A stretch of 64,000 nucleotides of DNA, taken from Tubiluchus corallicola. Taxonomy: Eukaryota > Priapulida > Priapulimorpha > Priapulimorphida > Tubiluchidae. This document shows positions 15,483-26,862 of the stretch, one piece after another (the first letter of the stretch is position 1; every line of letters starts with the position of its first letter). The notes below the pieces were generated by a model. That model saw only the letters and a list, made by a program, of their open reading frames with translations. It was not told the DNA's origin and made no database searches. The translations under genes and the position numbers were made by a program. The stretch is taken from contig JAQGDQ010000188.1 of assembly GCA_030141605.1 (NCBI GenBank), positions 62,001 to 126,000 of the forward strand. The letters are read 5' to 3'.

Positions 15483-16145
15483 GACCAAGAAACACTTACC
15501 GGACCCACATTAAATTTTATTATTTTCCCATTGTATGTTCGTCGCAACATGTCAGCCAACAGATGTAGACGCATCGTTTTGGGGAGTACTCAAAAGCCCT
15601 ATTTTCTGCATAACAATACTTCCTTGTGGCCTTTTTAGGTCATGAACATAGGACTTTATCACACAGAGATAAGCCTTGATGAGATTTTTTTATTAATATG
15701 ACTAGGTCACAGATTAGATTTTGTGTAATAACCTTTGACAAACGCTCGTTTTGATTGTAGTTAAATTTAACTAATAATGGTTTCAATTTCGTTTTAGGAG
15801 CTGCGTGAAGCAACCTCTGTACGTTACGGTTGGTCTTACATCCTGGCGTGGGTAGGCGTCGGTCTTTGTTTGATCGCATCCGTCTTCTTTTACGTCGCTT
15901 TCTGTGCAATGAAAGGTGCTAAGAAAAAGTCTGAGAAGATTTCCATGGCTCCTACCTACGCCACACCAGTGTACCCTCCTTACGAGAAGAGTCTTCCCCG
16001 TCAGCCAGCTTACAGTCAACCCCCCGTTTACTATGACAAAACTGGAATGCCAGTGTATGATAATAGGGGTGCTTATGTTTATAGCAATCGTGCCTACAGC
16101 GCCCCTCAGTATGACGCATATTATTATGGCCAACGTAGAAATTAA
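7538..16145 (+). CDS. Claudin/PMP22-like four-transmembrane protein (5 exons, 359 aa)
   Basis: Exons 7538-7901, 10787-10879, 13096-13233, 13960-14096 and 15798-16145 join to 1080 nt with phases 1,1,1,0 and GT-AG introns. The protein has four hydrophobic segments at about residues 8-31, 157-180, 192-213 and 258-283. The first extracellular loop is long (~120 residues). It carries W35, GLW at 106-108 and two cysteines (C111, C133), which is the W-GLW-C-C signature of the claudin/PMP22/stargazin superfamily. The second loop is acidic (EEQEHVDDDEEN). The cytosolic tail (about 285-359) is rich in Tyr and Pro and holds a PPVY (PPxY) motif that could bind WW domains. Family members act in cell junctions or as channel or receptor auxiliary subunits; which applies here cannot be told. 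The loop is longer and the C-C spacing (22) wider than in classical claudins, so a divergent or lineage-specific member is likely. Confidence 0.85.
8005..8227 (+). repeat. Pentanucleotide microsatellite (ACTGT to ACTAT to ACTAC mosaic)
   Basis: About 44 copies of a 5-bp unit in intron 1 of the claudin-like gene, about 100 bases after the splice donor. The array begins as TGTAC copies, switches to TATAC copies and degenerates at the 3' end with CACTA and CCATA variants. Confidence 0.95.
10787..10879 (+). CDS. Claudin-like gene, coding exon 2
   Basis: Acceptor TTTTTATTGCAG, donor C|GTAAGT; phases 1 to 1. Encodes the distal part of extracellular loop 1, with the second conserved cysteine (C133). 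Confidence 0.8.
13096..13233 (+). CDS. Claudin-like gene, coding exon 3
   Basis: Acceptor TTTCTTTTCAG, donor CAG|GTAAAA; phases 1 to 1. Encodes TM2 (LTLGLFAAGFFLFLVAFLTG) and the short intracellular loop leading into TM3. Confidence 0.85.
13815..13872 (+). repeat. 29-bp tandem duplication in intron 3
   Basis: Two adjacent copies of a 29-base unit beginning ATTTCATGAAGCATT (starts 13815 and 13844) differ at a single base (G/A). This is a recent small tandem duplication about 90 bases before an acceptor. Confidence 0.9.
13960..14096 (+). CDS. Claudin-like gene, coding exon 4
   Basis: Acceptor TTTGAACAG, donor CTG|GTACGT; phase 1 to 0. Encodes TM3 (ALFCAAGIAVFHGYVYM) and the acidic second extracellular loop. 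Confidence 0.85.
15432..15479 (+). repeat. (TA)n microsatellite
   Basis: About 24 TA repeats interrupted once by GTA, in intron 4 of the claudin-like gene. A shorter TA run lies at about 15269-15281. Confidence 0.95.
15798..16145 (+). CDS. Claudin-like gene, last coding exon
   Basis: Acceptor TTTCGTTTTAG, phase 0. Encodes TM4 (SYILAWVGVGLCLIASVFFY) and the Tyr/Pro-rich cytosolic tail, ending in RRN then TAA. An ATTAAA at 16159-16164 is only just beyond the stop; a real polyadenylation site was not identified with confidence. Confidence 0.88.
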   Translation, partial: ELREATSVRYGWSYILAWVGVGLCLIASVFFYVAFCAMKGAKKKSEKISMAPTYATPVYPPYEKSLPRQPAYSQPPVYYDKTGMPVYDNRGAYVYSNRAYSAPQYDAYYYGQRRN

Positions 16146-17323
16146 TTTTATATTGCTAATTAAATTTGCTATTGTTGAGCAAATGTGCCAACTGTCAACG
16201 TACACTGTTCAAAAATATTATTTAACTGTCGATCACCATGGGCGAACATTTGCAATACATTGAAAAATCATAAAGAAATGTTACCAGTTAAAACAATTTA
16301 AAAAAGTTAGAAATCGTTCATATTTTTGCATAATCAACCAAAGTATGTTTTAAGTCTTTAAGATACTTTTGAAATTGTTTATAAATTTGCCTTCGCAGAC
16401 AGTATGAAAATCTTTTCATTTTATAACTGGCACAGCTAACTTGTAGAAAGTTTTACTAAGGTTATAAGGTAACCTAAAGCGTTGAAATTTTCTTATATAG
16501 GCAAAGGGTTAAATTACTGCAAGTACAGCTAATAACAACTAATTAGTGATATGGAAAAAACTTTAATGCTTTGACAACATAAGACAATGGATCAACGTGG
16601 AAAAATCTTGTTTTTGTTACTAAGATTTATTAAAACTCAGTGTATATTAAGTTCACCTCATGCTCGGCGATGTTTGGAAATTTTGTAGATCATTAATTGT
16701 TAATAGTTTTATTGTTTTCCAAGCATTAACGTTATTTTGAATTGGTTTTTTCGAGTGACTGTTTTACATTTATCTGCCATTTTTCTTCTCTTTGTCCACA
16801 ATATGTTGCTAAGGCTGCATTTGATTATATTTGTTACGATCTGCCTTGGCTTCGCTAAACTAGTGATAAAATATTCAAGCGTTGATATAAAGTTCGTGTT
16901 TCGAGTTTCATAATTAAATCTGACTGGCTGTTATAGTTTTTTACAGGACAGATTAATATACACTGTGCGACTGACAGTGCGAAACTGTGTACATACTTTT
17001 TCTCTGTGTACAAATGCATGTGTACCTTTTTTTTAAGAATTAGGTCTACTGACGTAGTACCTATGTTCATTTACTTAAAACAGCTGCGTGCATATGACAG
17101 AATTGCATCTTATGATAAATTAATCTAGCCTAATTCAATATGAGTAGTCCTTAAATTAATCTATGTAATTCATATACATTGTGTAACTGTAAGCAAAAGA
17201 ATTTGTATAATACATGTTGTATATTAATTCTTTTTCTTTTGATGTATTTTTAACAAAATGAGTTACTTACCCACAGAGGGCCATTTCTTGAAACTTTTCA
17301 GAACACTGTAATTGTCAGCGACT

Positions 17324-17534
17324 TGAGTGGCGTTTACCAGACATCCAGAATGCGTATGCGAATGCAGAATAGGTAAAATCAGTTTATATTGTTTTCAATG
17401 TGCCCGTTTATCAGACCTGCGTTATGCGTTATGCGTTATTTTTTCTGCAGTTATTTCCTATTGATTTTCTATGCGCTGTTATTCCGCAGTGGATAACGCA
17501 TAACGCATTCCGGATGTCGCGTAGACGCTACTTT
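17324..17534. mobile_element. MITE-like element with ~28-bp terminal inverted repeats
   Basis: The left end from 17327 (GTGGCGTTTACCAGACATCC, then AGAATGCG) matches the reverse complement of the right end up to 17531 (GTAGCGTCTACGCGACATCC, then GGAATGCG) at about 23 of 28 positions. Internal ATGCGTTATGCGTTAT and ATAACGCATAACGCAT blocks form a second inverted pair. The ~210-bp size and lack of coding are typical of a non-autonomous DNA transposon. The superfamily is not assignable; no clear target duplication was seen. Confidence 0.65.
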
Positions 17535-19249
17535 ACGTAGATCGGCAGCACGCGAAAACCACGCTTCCTCGCTCTGCCTCACAAACTCTTGCTGGCTGAC
17601 AGCTGCAATAGTATAAATGTTTACGAACAAACGTATTACAAACTCTAAAAAAATTAAAGATATAAGTGCACATGGTAGCGAGCTCTCACTTATTTCAGAG
17701 AATGCGTCTTGTTATGTACTTTGTATGCTACAAGAAGTTGAAACATGAGCAAAAGAAGAATCGATTTCTCTAGGATATGTACATAATATCAAGAATAAAA
17801 AAATTCAACCATCTATAATTGTATAATTATATTTTTAATTTTTAATGCAATTAAATTAATTACAGAATCTTGTTATATAATTTAAACATAAAAATTAAAC
17901 AATAATTAGTTAGAATAAATTCAGTTAGAAACATACTTAGTGGTAAAACAAATCTGAATCTCAATTGTTAAATGATATTTCGATTATACCTGATTAGACG
18001 TACAAAAATAAAATAACCTAAAACGACTTATACGTGATCATTCTGAAAGATCGAAGTAGAATCAATACCAACTTGTGCACTTAGGACATAAAGTGCCTGA
18101 AGTCAGTCTACGTGAATCGTTAAATAACAATAAGACTCAAATAATCGTCAAATGACAATAAGTCAGAAATTAAACGAGTTGTACAATGACAGAAAATTTC
18201 AATTATTGCTGGGATATGAAACAGTTAATAAATACAGTAGCAGAATGAGTGAGCATAATAAGCTTCAGAGATTAAAGGAAACGGCTTCTGACAATTCTTG
18301 TGCCAATTAACGTCTTTGTAATTTTATTTTTATTGTTTGCTGGCATACTTAATGCATAAATGTAGTCTTGTGTCTCGAATCGAACCGTGCACACAGCATT
18401 TTTGTATTTGCTTGCCAAATAGAGACCCCTAACCTTCATTCCAATACCGTAACAAGTTTCATTTCTCTGTCTTCAAAAGTGAGGAAATTCAGAAAAAATG
18501 AGAATAAAATCTAATGAGAACAACGATGCCAAATTGTAAGAAAGAATTCTGAGTGAAATCAGTATATTGCAAGCACTCTTTTATTGAAACTCCTTTGTCA
18601 AGTGATTTAATGATATCGCATTCTTCTACGTGCGATATTATTAAACTACAAAGCAGTTTCAATTGTTTCATGAATTAATAATAACATTTGAAGACTACAA
18701 TGATAACAGTCACAGAAATCTATACAATGTCTTTCAGGTGCTATATAGAATTCTCATATTAATAGTTTCCAACCCATATAAACTGACCCAAGCTTATAGT
18801 GTTCTTCGTTCTTGTACAACCCAATACTTTAGATTTGCTTTGGTTGTATGAAATATGACCGCTATGAAATATCCTAGCCGCAGTTGATTTTAACTTCAGC
18901 ACACAAGTAATCTAAAAAAATAAAATGATTCTTTACAAAACTTTGCAGGCATTTTTAGAAAATCAACGTTATAGTTTTCGTAAATAAGAAGTCTGCCTCG
19001 TAATAAAATTATGTGCATATAGCATACTAATGCCGTCCCTGCTTTTTGTAAAGCCCTGTGGGATATAAAACCATAAAATCACATTTTTAACGTAGCTCTT
19101 ATATGTAAAGGCTAATGCAAACTGGCAGCTTTAAACGTTTGGAATTTTAAAATGTTTGATAGTATCGTAACCACTTTGGTGATGTGTAATACATGTATAA
19201 CCGATTGAAGAACTATATCTAGAAAATCATAAAATATTTTACAGCTCAC

Positions 19250-19318
19250 ACCATAGACAGTAAGTATAAATGTAATATGATATTATAATAATATAATATT
19301 GTGCTTACAGTTTATGGT
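19250..19318. repeat. Small AT-rich imperfect hairpin
   Basis: ACCATAGACAGTAAG (19250-19264) pairs with CTTACAGTTTATGGT (19304-19318) at 13 of 15 positions around an AT-only core that is itself near-palindromic. It could be a short MITE remnant or chance AT-rich palindrome. Confidence 0.5.
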
Positions 19319-20818
19319 ATATTTAAGATATATATATCTACTAATAATTAGAATAAGACTGTGGCTCTAAAGAAACCATGTCCATAAACGATAATATAAA
19401 AATAAAATTTGCTTTATTCAGACCTGAAAAAATATAATTACCGACTTTCAATATTTTAGACATGTAAGGTAGCATTCTTTTCTGTAGCCTTTACTAGATG
19501 GCAGCACCTGCAAGCCCTTTCGTTGCACCGGCACGAGAGGGGATTATTACAAGGAGTAGACATTGCTGTGTAAATTTAATAACCGAAGTTTTCTACACAT
19601 TGTTAAACCAGTGGCCCTGTTAATTATCAGGGGACCAATGGGCATGCAGAAACTACTGTTTCCTGAAACACTCAGTTATTATTATAGTGATAATGAGGCA
19701 GAAATAGTTTTCTGTGATACTCAGGACTTTTTAGTGCTTATTGCTCCATGGATGCTGCGTAGTTTCCAGCACGTTCCTGTTGGTTCTGTATATGTCGGTA
19801 TTTCTGCTGGAGTGAAAGTCGGAAAATGCCTGACGGCGAGAAAAGAGGGGAAGGGGGTTGTTCTGGAGAAACAGTTACTAAAACAATTGAAAAGGCTGGC
19901 AAAAATATCAGCTATCGGGTATCAAACTGGTTGTTTGATCTGAGGCTCTTGCGGTGTCAGTTGTTCCTACATAGCGCTAGCTGGTGGTTCCAGTAGTGGG
20001 CAGAAGTTTCTCTAGCGAACAAGTAGTTCGTTTTAGTGATTAACGATCTGTAGAAGTAATAGCAGTTTAGTATATCTTGTATTATTCGACAATTACTGTA
20101 AATGTTGGTCAAAATTAATCTGCTTAAAGTTACAAATAGGGAGTACAAAGTTGCATTATAATAATGAGCATGATATTTATTCAGAAAATTCTTTTATTTA
20201 TCAGAAACCTGAGGAGAACGCTTCATATCTTCAGTCTGCTTTGGGTAATGTTACTATAAAACAACAATTAAGACAACAATTAATACATCATTATTTCTTG
20301 AGCAACTTACCGTAGTTTATCACATGATCACACATCGACATTTTGAATACCTGAATACAATATTTGAAAATTTAAACTGAAGTAATCCTATAAACTACAT
20401 ACCTGAACATCTAATTTTGAACATTCTGTGGAACTAATTTTTACAATGACGGAGTTTTCAAAATTAGCACACTGTGAAAAAATGACACACTGGCGTTCTT
20501 ATTTCACGTGTGTTTAGCTTATGACAAATTCATGTACGCATCTCCTTATAAAAACGTGTAAAATCTAAGATAATACGTTCAATGTTAGACAAATTTGGTA
20601 TATTAACAGCTAGATCAATTGTTATAGAGACATAAATTGTCATTATGAATAACTATTATATATATTTACCACACGTGCTCAAATTCCTACATATTTCTTC
20701 TTGGTTTTCTTACATAAACTACACTACATAAATGCAAGACAATTATAGGTAAGATTTTGAAAACGTTTATATCATAGTGTAATAACGACCAGGAACTTTT
20801 TTTAACTACTAAGATGTG

Positions 20819-21087
20819 CTAAGCACAGGCAATCCAACTAACACCCATCTTGTAGATGTGAGTGTCGCCCCACGTATTGAAGATAATATCAAAACCATCA
20901 GGAGTAACATTTTGCACAAGAACCGTATAACGAGTATTAGCATCTGAGTCGATGTCAGCCACGTCCATTCCTGCTGATACGGTGGGAGATTTGTGGAACG
21001 GAGTGGCGAAAGTAACGCTTTGTTTGTCCGGGTAAGGCGATGGTTGGCCATCTGTCCAGAATACTGACTGAACACTGCCAGACTGAC
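20819..21087 (-). CDS. H-type lectin gene, exon 2 (lectin domain)
   Basis: Minus-strand acceptor GATTTTACAG; begins in phase 1, completing Cys270, and ends GCT TAG. The whole H-type lectin domain sits in this one exon, so it is a separable module. Confidence 0.88.
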
Positions 21088-22970
21088 CTGTAAAATCAAG
21101 CATCGTGTATTTATTTATTTATTTTGATAATTCGTAACATTCAAGTGGTTACGTTTTTTTAGAACTGAGTGATTAGCGTTGCACAATTGCGTTCTAGATA
21201 TTGTAAATGTTTGTTTGTTTGCTTTCATTTATACAAGCAAGACATATCTGAATCTTTTAAAATGTAGCTTAAAAATGTTAGCTTATTAAATTTAGATCAC
21301 TAAGTATTGTTTTCCTTATAGATCAAACCCAAGGCTGTTAGAAGCACCAAAGAAAACTGAGCCTTTTAAAACGATCAATCTACATAAAATATTTGTGCAC
21401 GAATGATTAAAAATTATAATTGACATGTACTTCAAAATGCCATATATATATGTGTAATATATATAAAAGTGGAAGAAAGGGGAATTTGAGAATATATCCC
21501 AAAAAAACTTTCCATGCAAAGTTATATTACACTTAACATTACGCTTACCCGTTTGAAAGACGTATGTAATTAGAAAAGAAAATTCTTGATAATTTAAAAT
21601 GTTTCTGCCAACTATTAAAGCGTCGCTGTATACATCACCATCCTAGTGTACAACACTGGCTCACAAAAGAAAAACACATTATTGATCTTATTGACAGAAT
21701 AAGGTAAATTATGTTTTTGTTTAGTTAGTGAAGAGAGTGCTACAAATGCTCTCTATTATTTTTTAAAACTTTACTACATTATCTAAACCTTTTTTCAAGC
21801 AACTTACCGATGAAATGGCTGCGCCGAACTGCTTAAGTTTAAATTTACAAGTTTTACACAGTGTTACTATTAACTCAAGCTCTATGTGCAAAGAGAATAT
21901 CAAGGCAAATTTTTAATAATTATCTATGAGGAGCATATCCTTGTCTATTAATTCAAGTAACACAATAACGCACATTGCACATGCCTAATGGAAAGACATA
22001 TCAAAACTCACTGAATTGTCAATACATTCTAAATTAATAAAGATTGTTTAGGTAAAACATTTCATTTAAATATCAAACATAGCTCTTGAGATTCTGTTGT
22101 AAAATATAAAAGCGGCCTGGACACCCGTTTTTTCACTAAAGAAAATGAAAATTTGTACTTACAATCTCTAACCCTGTTGTTGATGGTCACTCTGAGTCGG
22201 GAAACAGCGTCGCTTGTCAGCCTCTTTATGGATTCATCGGTATTTCTTAAACTTGCAATGTCGTTTCTGAGTTGTAGTACATCTGCGTTGGCCGCTTGTT
22301 GTGACCTAAGACTCTGTATAGCGGAACCTTTCAGTCTATTTATTTCCATCTGTTGATCATTAATCTGTACTTTCATTTCATCAAAATCGGCTCTTAATGT
22401 GCTCACCATCTCCTTGGCAAATTCTTCTAGTGTTTTAAGGTTTGCTTCAGCGTTTTTCTGGTTCTCGTCTACTTTTTCGCCTAGCTCGGCTATTTGGTCA
22501 TATAGTACAGGAATGTTCAGTCTTACTTCATCTAACTCGGCTGTGTAGTTATCAAAACGTTCTCTCCGGAACGCCGCTCCAGCATCCGTTCGCGAGATAT
22601 CCAGAAGTTCCCGAATGAAAAACCTTTCCAAGTCACTGATCCTACTCTCCGTTTTCAAGAGCTCAGTTGGGAAAGATTCTGCCGCTTTCAAAGATTCTTC
22701 AACTGCTGAGACACGAGACTCCATTGTAGAAGCCGCTTCTTTAACGTTGTTTAACAGATCTCTCGTCTCCGGGTTCAATTCTGCTGGAGCACATTCTTTA
22801 TTGACGCTTTCAAGAGGAACAGTGAAAGAGATTGTGCATTCATCAGCCTCTCCTGATGGCGGGGGTTCTTGAGCTGCAGCTTGCCCTTCATTGGTGTCCT
22901 GGGCTATCGCACTAGTTGCAAGCACCAAAACTACAGATACCAGGAGAAAGAACCGTATGACAGTAGCCAT
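20819..22970 (-). CDS. Secreted coiled-coil protein with C-terminal H-type lectin domain (2 exons, 358 aa)
   Basis: On the minus strand, exons 22970-22163 and 21087-20819 join to 1077 nt (phase 1 junction, GT-AG intron of 1075 bases). The chosen ATG at 22970 has a good context (aacATGg); upstream in-frame codons lack ATG. Residues 1-22 are a signal peptide (FFLLVSVVLVLATSAIA). A Cys pair follows near residues 30-50, then about 200 residues of heptad-like, Glu/Leu/Arg-rich coiled coil. The final ~88 residues form an H-type lectin domain, with the FATPFHKSPTVSAG strand, NVTPDGFDI, and the WGDTHIYKMGVSWIA ending typical of the family. H-type lectins (Helix pomatia agglutinin, discoidin C-terminus) bind GalNAc and oligomerise as trimers; the coiled coil suggests a trimeric stalk. 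A recognition or cell-adhesion role in the extracellular space is inferred, not shown. Confidence 0.88.
21088..22162 (-). other. Intron of the lectin gene
   Basis: AT-rich intron bounded by GTAAGT and TTTTACAG on the minus strand. Short TA and TTTATT runs only; no element recognised. Confidence 0.7.
22163..22970 (-). CDS. H-type lectin gene, exon 1 (signal peptide and coiled coil)
   Basis: Encodes residues 1-269 plus one base: signal peptide, short Cys-containing linker, and a long heptad-rich stalk. Minus-strand donor ATT|GTAAGT. The open frame continues past the donor for 33 codons but loses coiled-coil character and never reaches a lectin domain, which supports splicing here. Confidence 0.88.
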
Positions 22971-24422
22971 GTTGATGCTGTTAGCAACCAAACCGTTAGC
23001 ATCAAGAGAGTCAGTGAAATGACACTTACTTCTTCAATGCATGGTTACACTTCTTGACCAGGCCTAACAACTAGAGATATGTATGGCGAAAATACCAGTT
23101 ATTTGACAGCTTCAGAAACAAATAGTTTGTTTATTGGACTCGTTATCGGCAAAACACATTAAATAACTGTTTTCTAAATTATTTAGCTGAAAAAATGGCT
23201 TTTGTGCTGCCAGTGCATCTGCAATTTTGAGTGAATTTGCTGGTAATTACCCACTAATTGCCCTTGAAACCTTGGAAATCGACAGTCAAGCTTAAGCTCT
23301 AGGGCATTTTAGACGCGGTTGTCAAATCAGAAATTTTGTTGTCAAGGTCGCGAACAAAGTTGTTCTACTATTAAAAGAGAAATATCCTACATGACTTTTT
23401 TCCTGCAGTTTGTTGAATTTAAAACATTGCTTTTCCACTTGATTACACAGCTATCTTAAAAACAGGACCTGAAAAATAAATCGATTAAAATGTATGAATA
23501 AAGTTTTTTCCTTGAAGCAGTTTTGAAATAACTACATCGTGTTATCCAGATACAATAGTTGCATGAAATGACAACAAAAAAACCCGCAAATTTTCACCTG
23601 ATCGCAGTATCCTTGATTGCTTAATGCACTGCAGGTATGGATAATAGTTTTTAAGGTATATACATAAAATTACATATTTTTTAGTTATTTGAAGTTTATA
23701 TAAAATGAAGTACCACAATAGTGAGTGGTAAGCCGACATTTTTTAATTTAATTAGTATTTTTGCCAAAGTTGGCAATTGAAAGCTTGTTGCATTCAGGAC
23801 TGCAATTTTTCCGGATGCATACCGAAAATAAGGTCACTGGAAAAATTTATTCTGCTTTTTGCGTAGTATTAATAAAGCCAAAAGCTTTGCTTGCATAAAT
23901 ATCGGACATAAATGAAACTCAAAACTATAAATCTTCAAGCATAGTAGATGAACTAAGTAAACTTGAAAAATGTTAAAAATATAAAAATAAGTTATATAAC
24001 GAATATCCCTTCCAGGAGTTTGCTTCCAGGAGAAAAGCTGGCACATTGTATATCGGATCTACCCAAGTTAGTCTGGTTTAATGCTATAAAGCATTTTAAT
24101 TGCTATTTGTTGCAATTACAATATGTTCTACGCCCCAAAATTTTCGAACTTCACGCGATGATTTTCTAATTTTGCTTCAAATCTTACGGTGATCATGGGA
24201 GTTAAAATTTTCAAATTGCTACTACTGCAAGCTTAGTATTCAATAAAACTGTACGTAGGTGATGCAAAATTTCAGCACAATTTTTTTAGTTTTATCTAGC
24301 AAAGCACTTTTCTTGTGCTTTAAGTTTGAGTTTACCCAGGCTAGAACATTACGAGCTAACTAGATTAAACTAACTTTTATGAAATCAACAAACCTCACGT
24401 AAACAGATTATATGAAACTTCA

Positions 24423-24677
24423 GGAATAGCTGTGAGGTAGCGTACTCGGTTCCCATGCGGGAGGTTGAGGATTCAATCCCGCATCCGGGGTACCGCTGTT
24501 CTTCACGAAGTGATTATTCGAAGTGATACGGGTAAGAAAAAGTACTATGTCCATAAGCGTGGTGCTTGATATGATATTTCAAAAACTTAAACGTTCGTGT
24601 GCCCTTTTACAGGCGGTCCACTCTGCGTAATGGTTAGATGTTGAAGTTTCTCCCCATTTTCAACTCAACTCAACTTT
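24423..24677 (+). mobile_element. tRNA-Gly-derived SINE
   Basis: The first ~66 bases resemble a tRNA-Gly gene: A-box-like TAGCTGTGAGG, the anticodon-arm region GTTCCCATGCGGGAGG with CCC anticodon, and a B-box-like GGATTCAATCC. A tRNA-unrelated body of about 170 bases follows, and the element ends in a (CAACT)n tail (CAACTCAACTCAACTTTT). This is the usual plan of a tRNA-SINE. The tRNA part is too diverged and lacks a closing acceptor stem, so it is not a functional tRNA. No clear target duplication was found. Confidence 0.65.
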
Positions 24678-25315
24678 TGGCAGCGCTTCGGCGAAAAATC
24701 GTATTGCAATTAATTCTAAGAAGCGCAATTAACTGTATTAACACAACACATATCCTTGAAACTGTGTCTTAGTGCCTTCCTGGGTATGTGTTACAAAAGT
24801 TGGGATGCTATATTATAAATAATACTATAGTGATCATTTGGGGCGAGTTTTTGGAACTACAAATTTGAAGCAAGAATGTAATTTACTCCCATTGTTTTAG
24901 TAAGCCTGTGTTCGTGTTGATGTAGTTTCCACTTTCTAGGCAAAGTAAATAATCAAAACGGTGCGGTTTTGTAACCAGGTCATATATGCTAATGACCTGT
25001 TCTTCATTGCCTTCTATAGCAGCATTACGTCATTGCTTTAAATATCCGTGTCGAATTTGCTGAGTCAATGTGAAATCTCTAGTAAATTTGAAAGACTACA
25101 GAAAAAATTCACCTGTTTGTGTCCCGATTTGGTATAGGCCAATTTGCATTACTCCCAACAATGATCAGAAAAACGCTTTGGTAACTAGGTTATAATAAAC
25201 GTAATTAGTCAGAAAATTATTTAGAATCAATCTAATATGAGCGATCTAACATTGGAAGTGCTGAATTTGGTTGAACACCTGTTAGGGATGAACTTTGGAC
25301 TGCTTAAAACACTGC

Positions 25316-25394
25316 GAGATGAGTTGGCCAAGCGGCAGCCTTCTGGAATGTAAGAAGAAAGCTAAAATCTTGGTTTAAATCCAGGTTGCATCTC
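25316..25394 (+). pseudogene. tRNA-like sequence, type II (Leu/Ser-like), probably a pseudogene or SINE head
   Basis: GAGATG at the 5' end pairs perfectly with CATCTC at the 3' end. Between them are an exact A-box match (TGGCCAAGCGG), an anticodon-like stem CTTCT/AGAAG, a variable region, and a B-box-like GGTTTAAATCC. The TGGCC-A-AGCGG D-arm is typical of tRNA-Leu. The anticodon loop has eight bases instead of seven and the seventh acceptor pair is mismatched, so function is doubtful. Confidence 0.4.
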
Positions 25395-26862
25395 AATTTG
25401 TTCACATTAACTGTCTTTCATTTCAAGTTTGGTACTATAATTATTTGTGCTTTGTAATGTCACTAATGCCATGTACCACAAAGGACACAGGTATTATATA
25501 CAGAATGCTGTAAATACAATGCTATCTATTAAAAACCACGAGTTGTTAGAAAATTAGAGCAGTCCTCCTAAAATGTATTCCAATATAAAACCTATATTAG
25601 TTTGTTTGCATTTGATCTGCGGATTTGCAGATTTAATTTTGCGTGTTCTTAAGCGCTAGCGACGCAATAGTACTTAAAGTTTTTAATATGTTGTATAATT
25701 ATGTCATTTTAAAATTTTAATGATGTTATGCACTCGTACAACATGTTGGTGGCGACAATCATTATCACCTTTGTTTCGCTATTCGTGACTAATTCAACAA
25801 AATTAAAAAAGCAATTTCTTGTGGCCAAAGCAGACATATAATATAAAATTTACATCAATAATTTAATCTCAACACACTTCAAAATTTGCAGCCGTCACTC
25901 TTCCAGGAAGCCAGAATGTCAATGAAAAGGATTTTTCACATTAAATGTTATTATTTCTTTCAAATGTTGCCCATGACAAACCTCTTGACCCACTTATCCT
26001 CAGCTTGATATTTACCTGCTCCATTCTCGCACCACTTTCACGAACCGGAAGTTTCGTTATGATGTCTGCACGAGTTTCTTAAGTTGCATCCGGTTTCTCG
26101 GTAAAGGGCGGAACCAAAATGTGTGATCAGCAAACAAGGGTATTTAATGCCATCTGTAGATAAAGCAACATTTGACTGAATAAAACGAAGAACATCTCCA
26201 TAGTACCATAACAGTGCATACAAGGTGTTATACAATTATCCCATTATACGACCATTGATTATTCTGCCGTTGGCAAAAAACAAACCTGTATCAAGGTTTG
26301 TGCATTTGAACAATGGCACACCCTCTATATCGCCTCACCTCTGTACCAAAACAATTATGTTTCTTGAGCCCTTGTCGAACTGGTGAAGCGTTTAACAAGG
26401 AACAAGCAGCAAAGTGTACTGCAAATGAAACGAAAACACCAGTATTAATTTCTGCTTATGAAGTGTCGTGTCTAAGAAGAAATAGTATTTTAAGGTTGGT
26501 GCATTTTAATTTTGACTTAGTCCTTATTTTTAAGATTATGAAGTATTGTAATGCAAATCTATACCTAAACTTGTAGTAATTAGTAGTTTTCCAGTTGTAT
26601 TAAATAGGAGCTGTTGAAAAGTTAATCGTAGCTCTCCGTATCTCAGTGTTGAATTAAAAATTATCTGGGTTGCTCAATAGATTGGATTGGGTAAGAAAAA
26701 TAAATCCGTTGCTAAAGTAAGAAGTTTTATAATTTAAGTAGCAAAAGAAGCACTAAAAGGGCACAACAGCACTGAAAATTGCTGAAAAACTTTACTTGTA
26801 ATACGACGTTGTAATAATACAATATTACTTTATTGTACAGTGTGCTATGTCAGAAATTTGGG

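Larger units (their letters stand above)
16146..20818. other. Intergenic region between claudin-like and lectin genes
   Basis: Contains the 3' ends of the two convergent flanking genes, a MITE-like element (17324-17534) and a small AT-rich hairpin (19250-19318). A 120-codon open frame near 19563-19943 has no ATG at its start and no recognised domain, and is not called. Nothing else was recognised. Confidence 0.5.

Noticed and set aside
19563-19943. A ~126-codon open frame on the plus strand
   Set aside because: No ATG at its start, no recognised domain, no splice context; may be chance or part of an old repeat.
22869-23057. Plus-strand frames opposite the lectin gene (22153-23057)
   Set aside because: Shadows of the minus-strand coiled-coil exon; the lectin reading has signal peptide, splice sites and domain support.
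26313-26576. Open frame starting ATGGCACACCCTC with a possible donor near 26492
   Set aside because: No domain, no plausible downstream exon in frame; not enough to call a gene.
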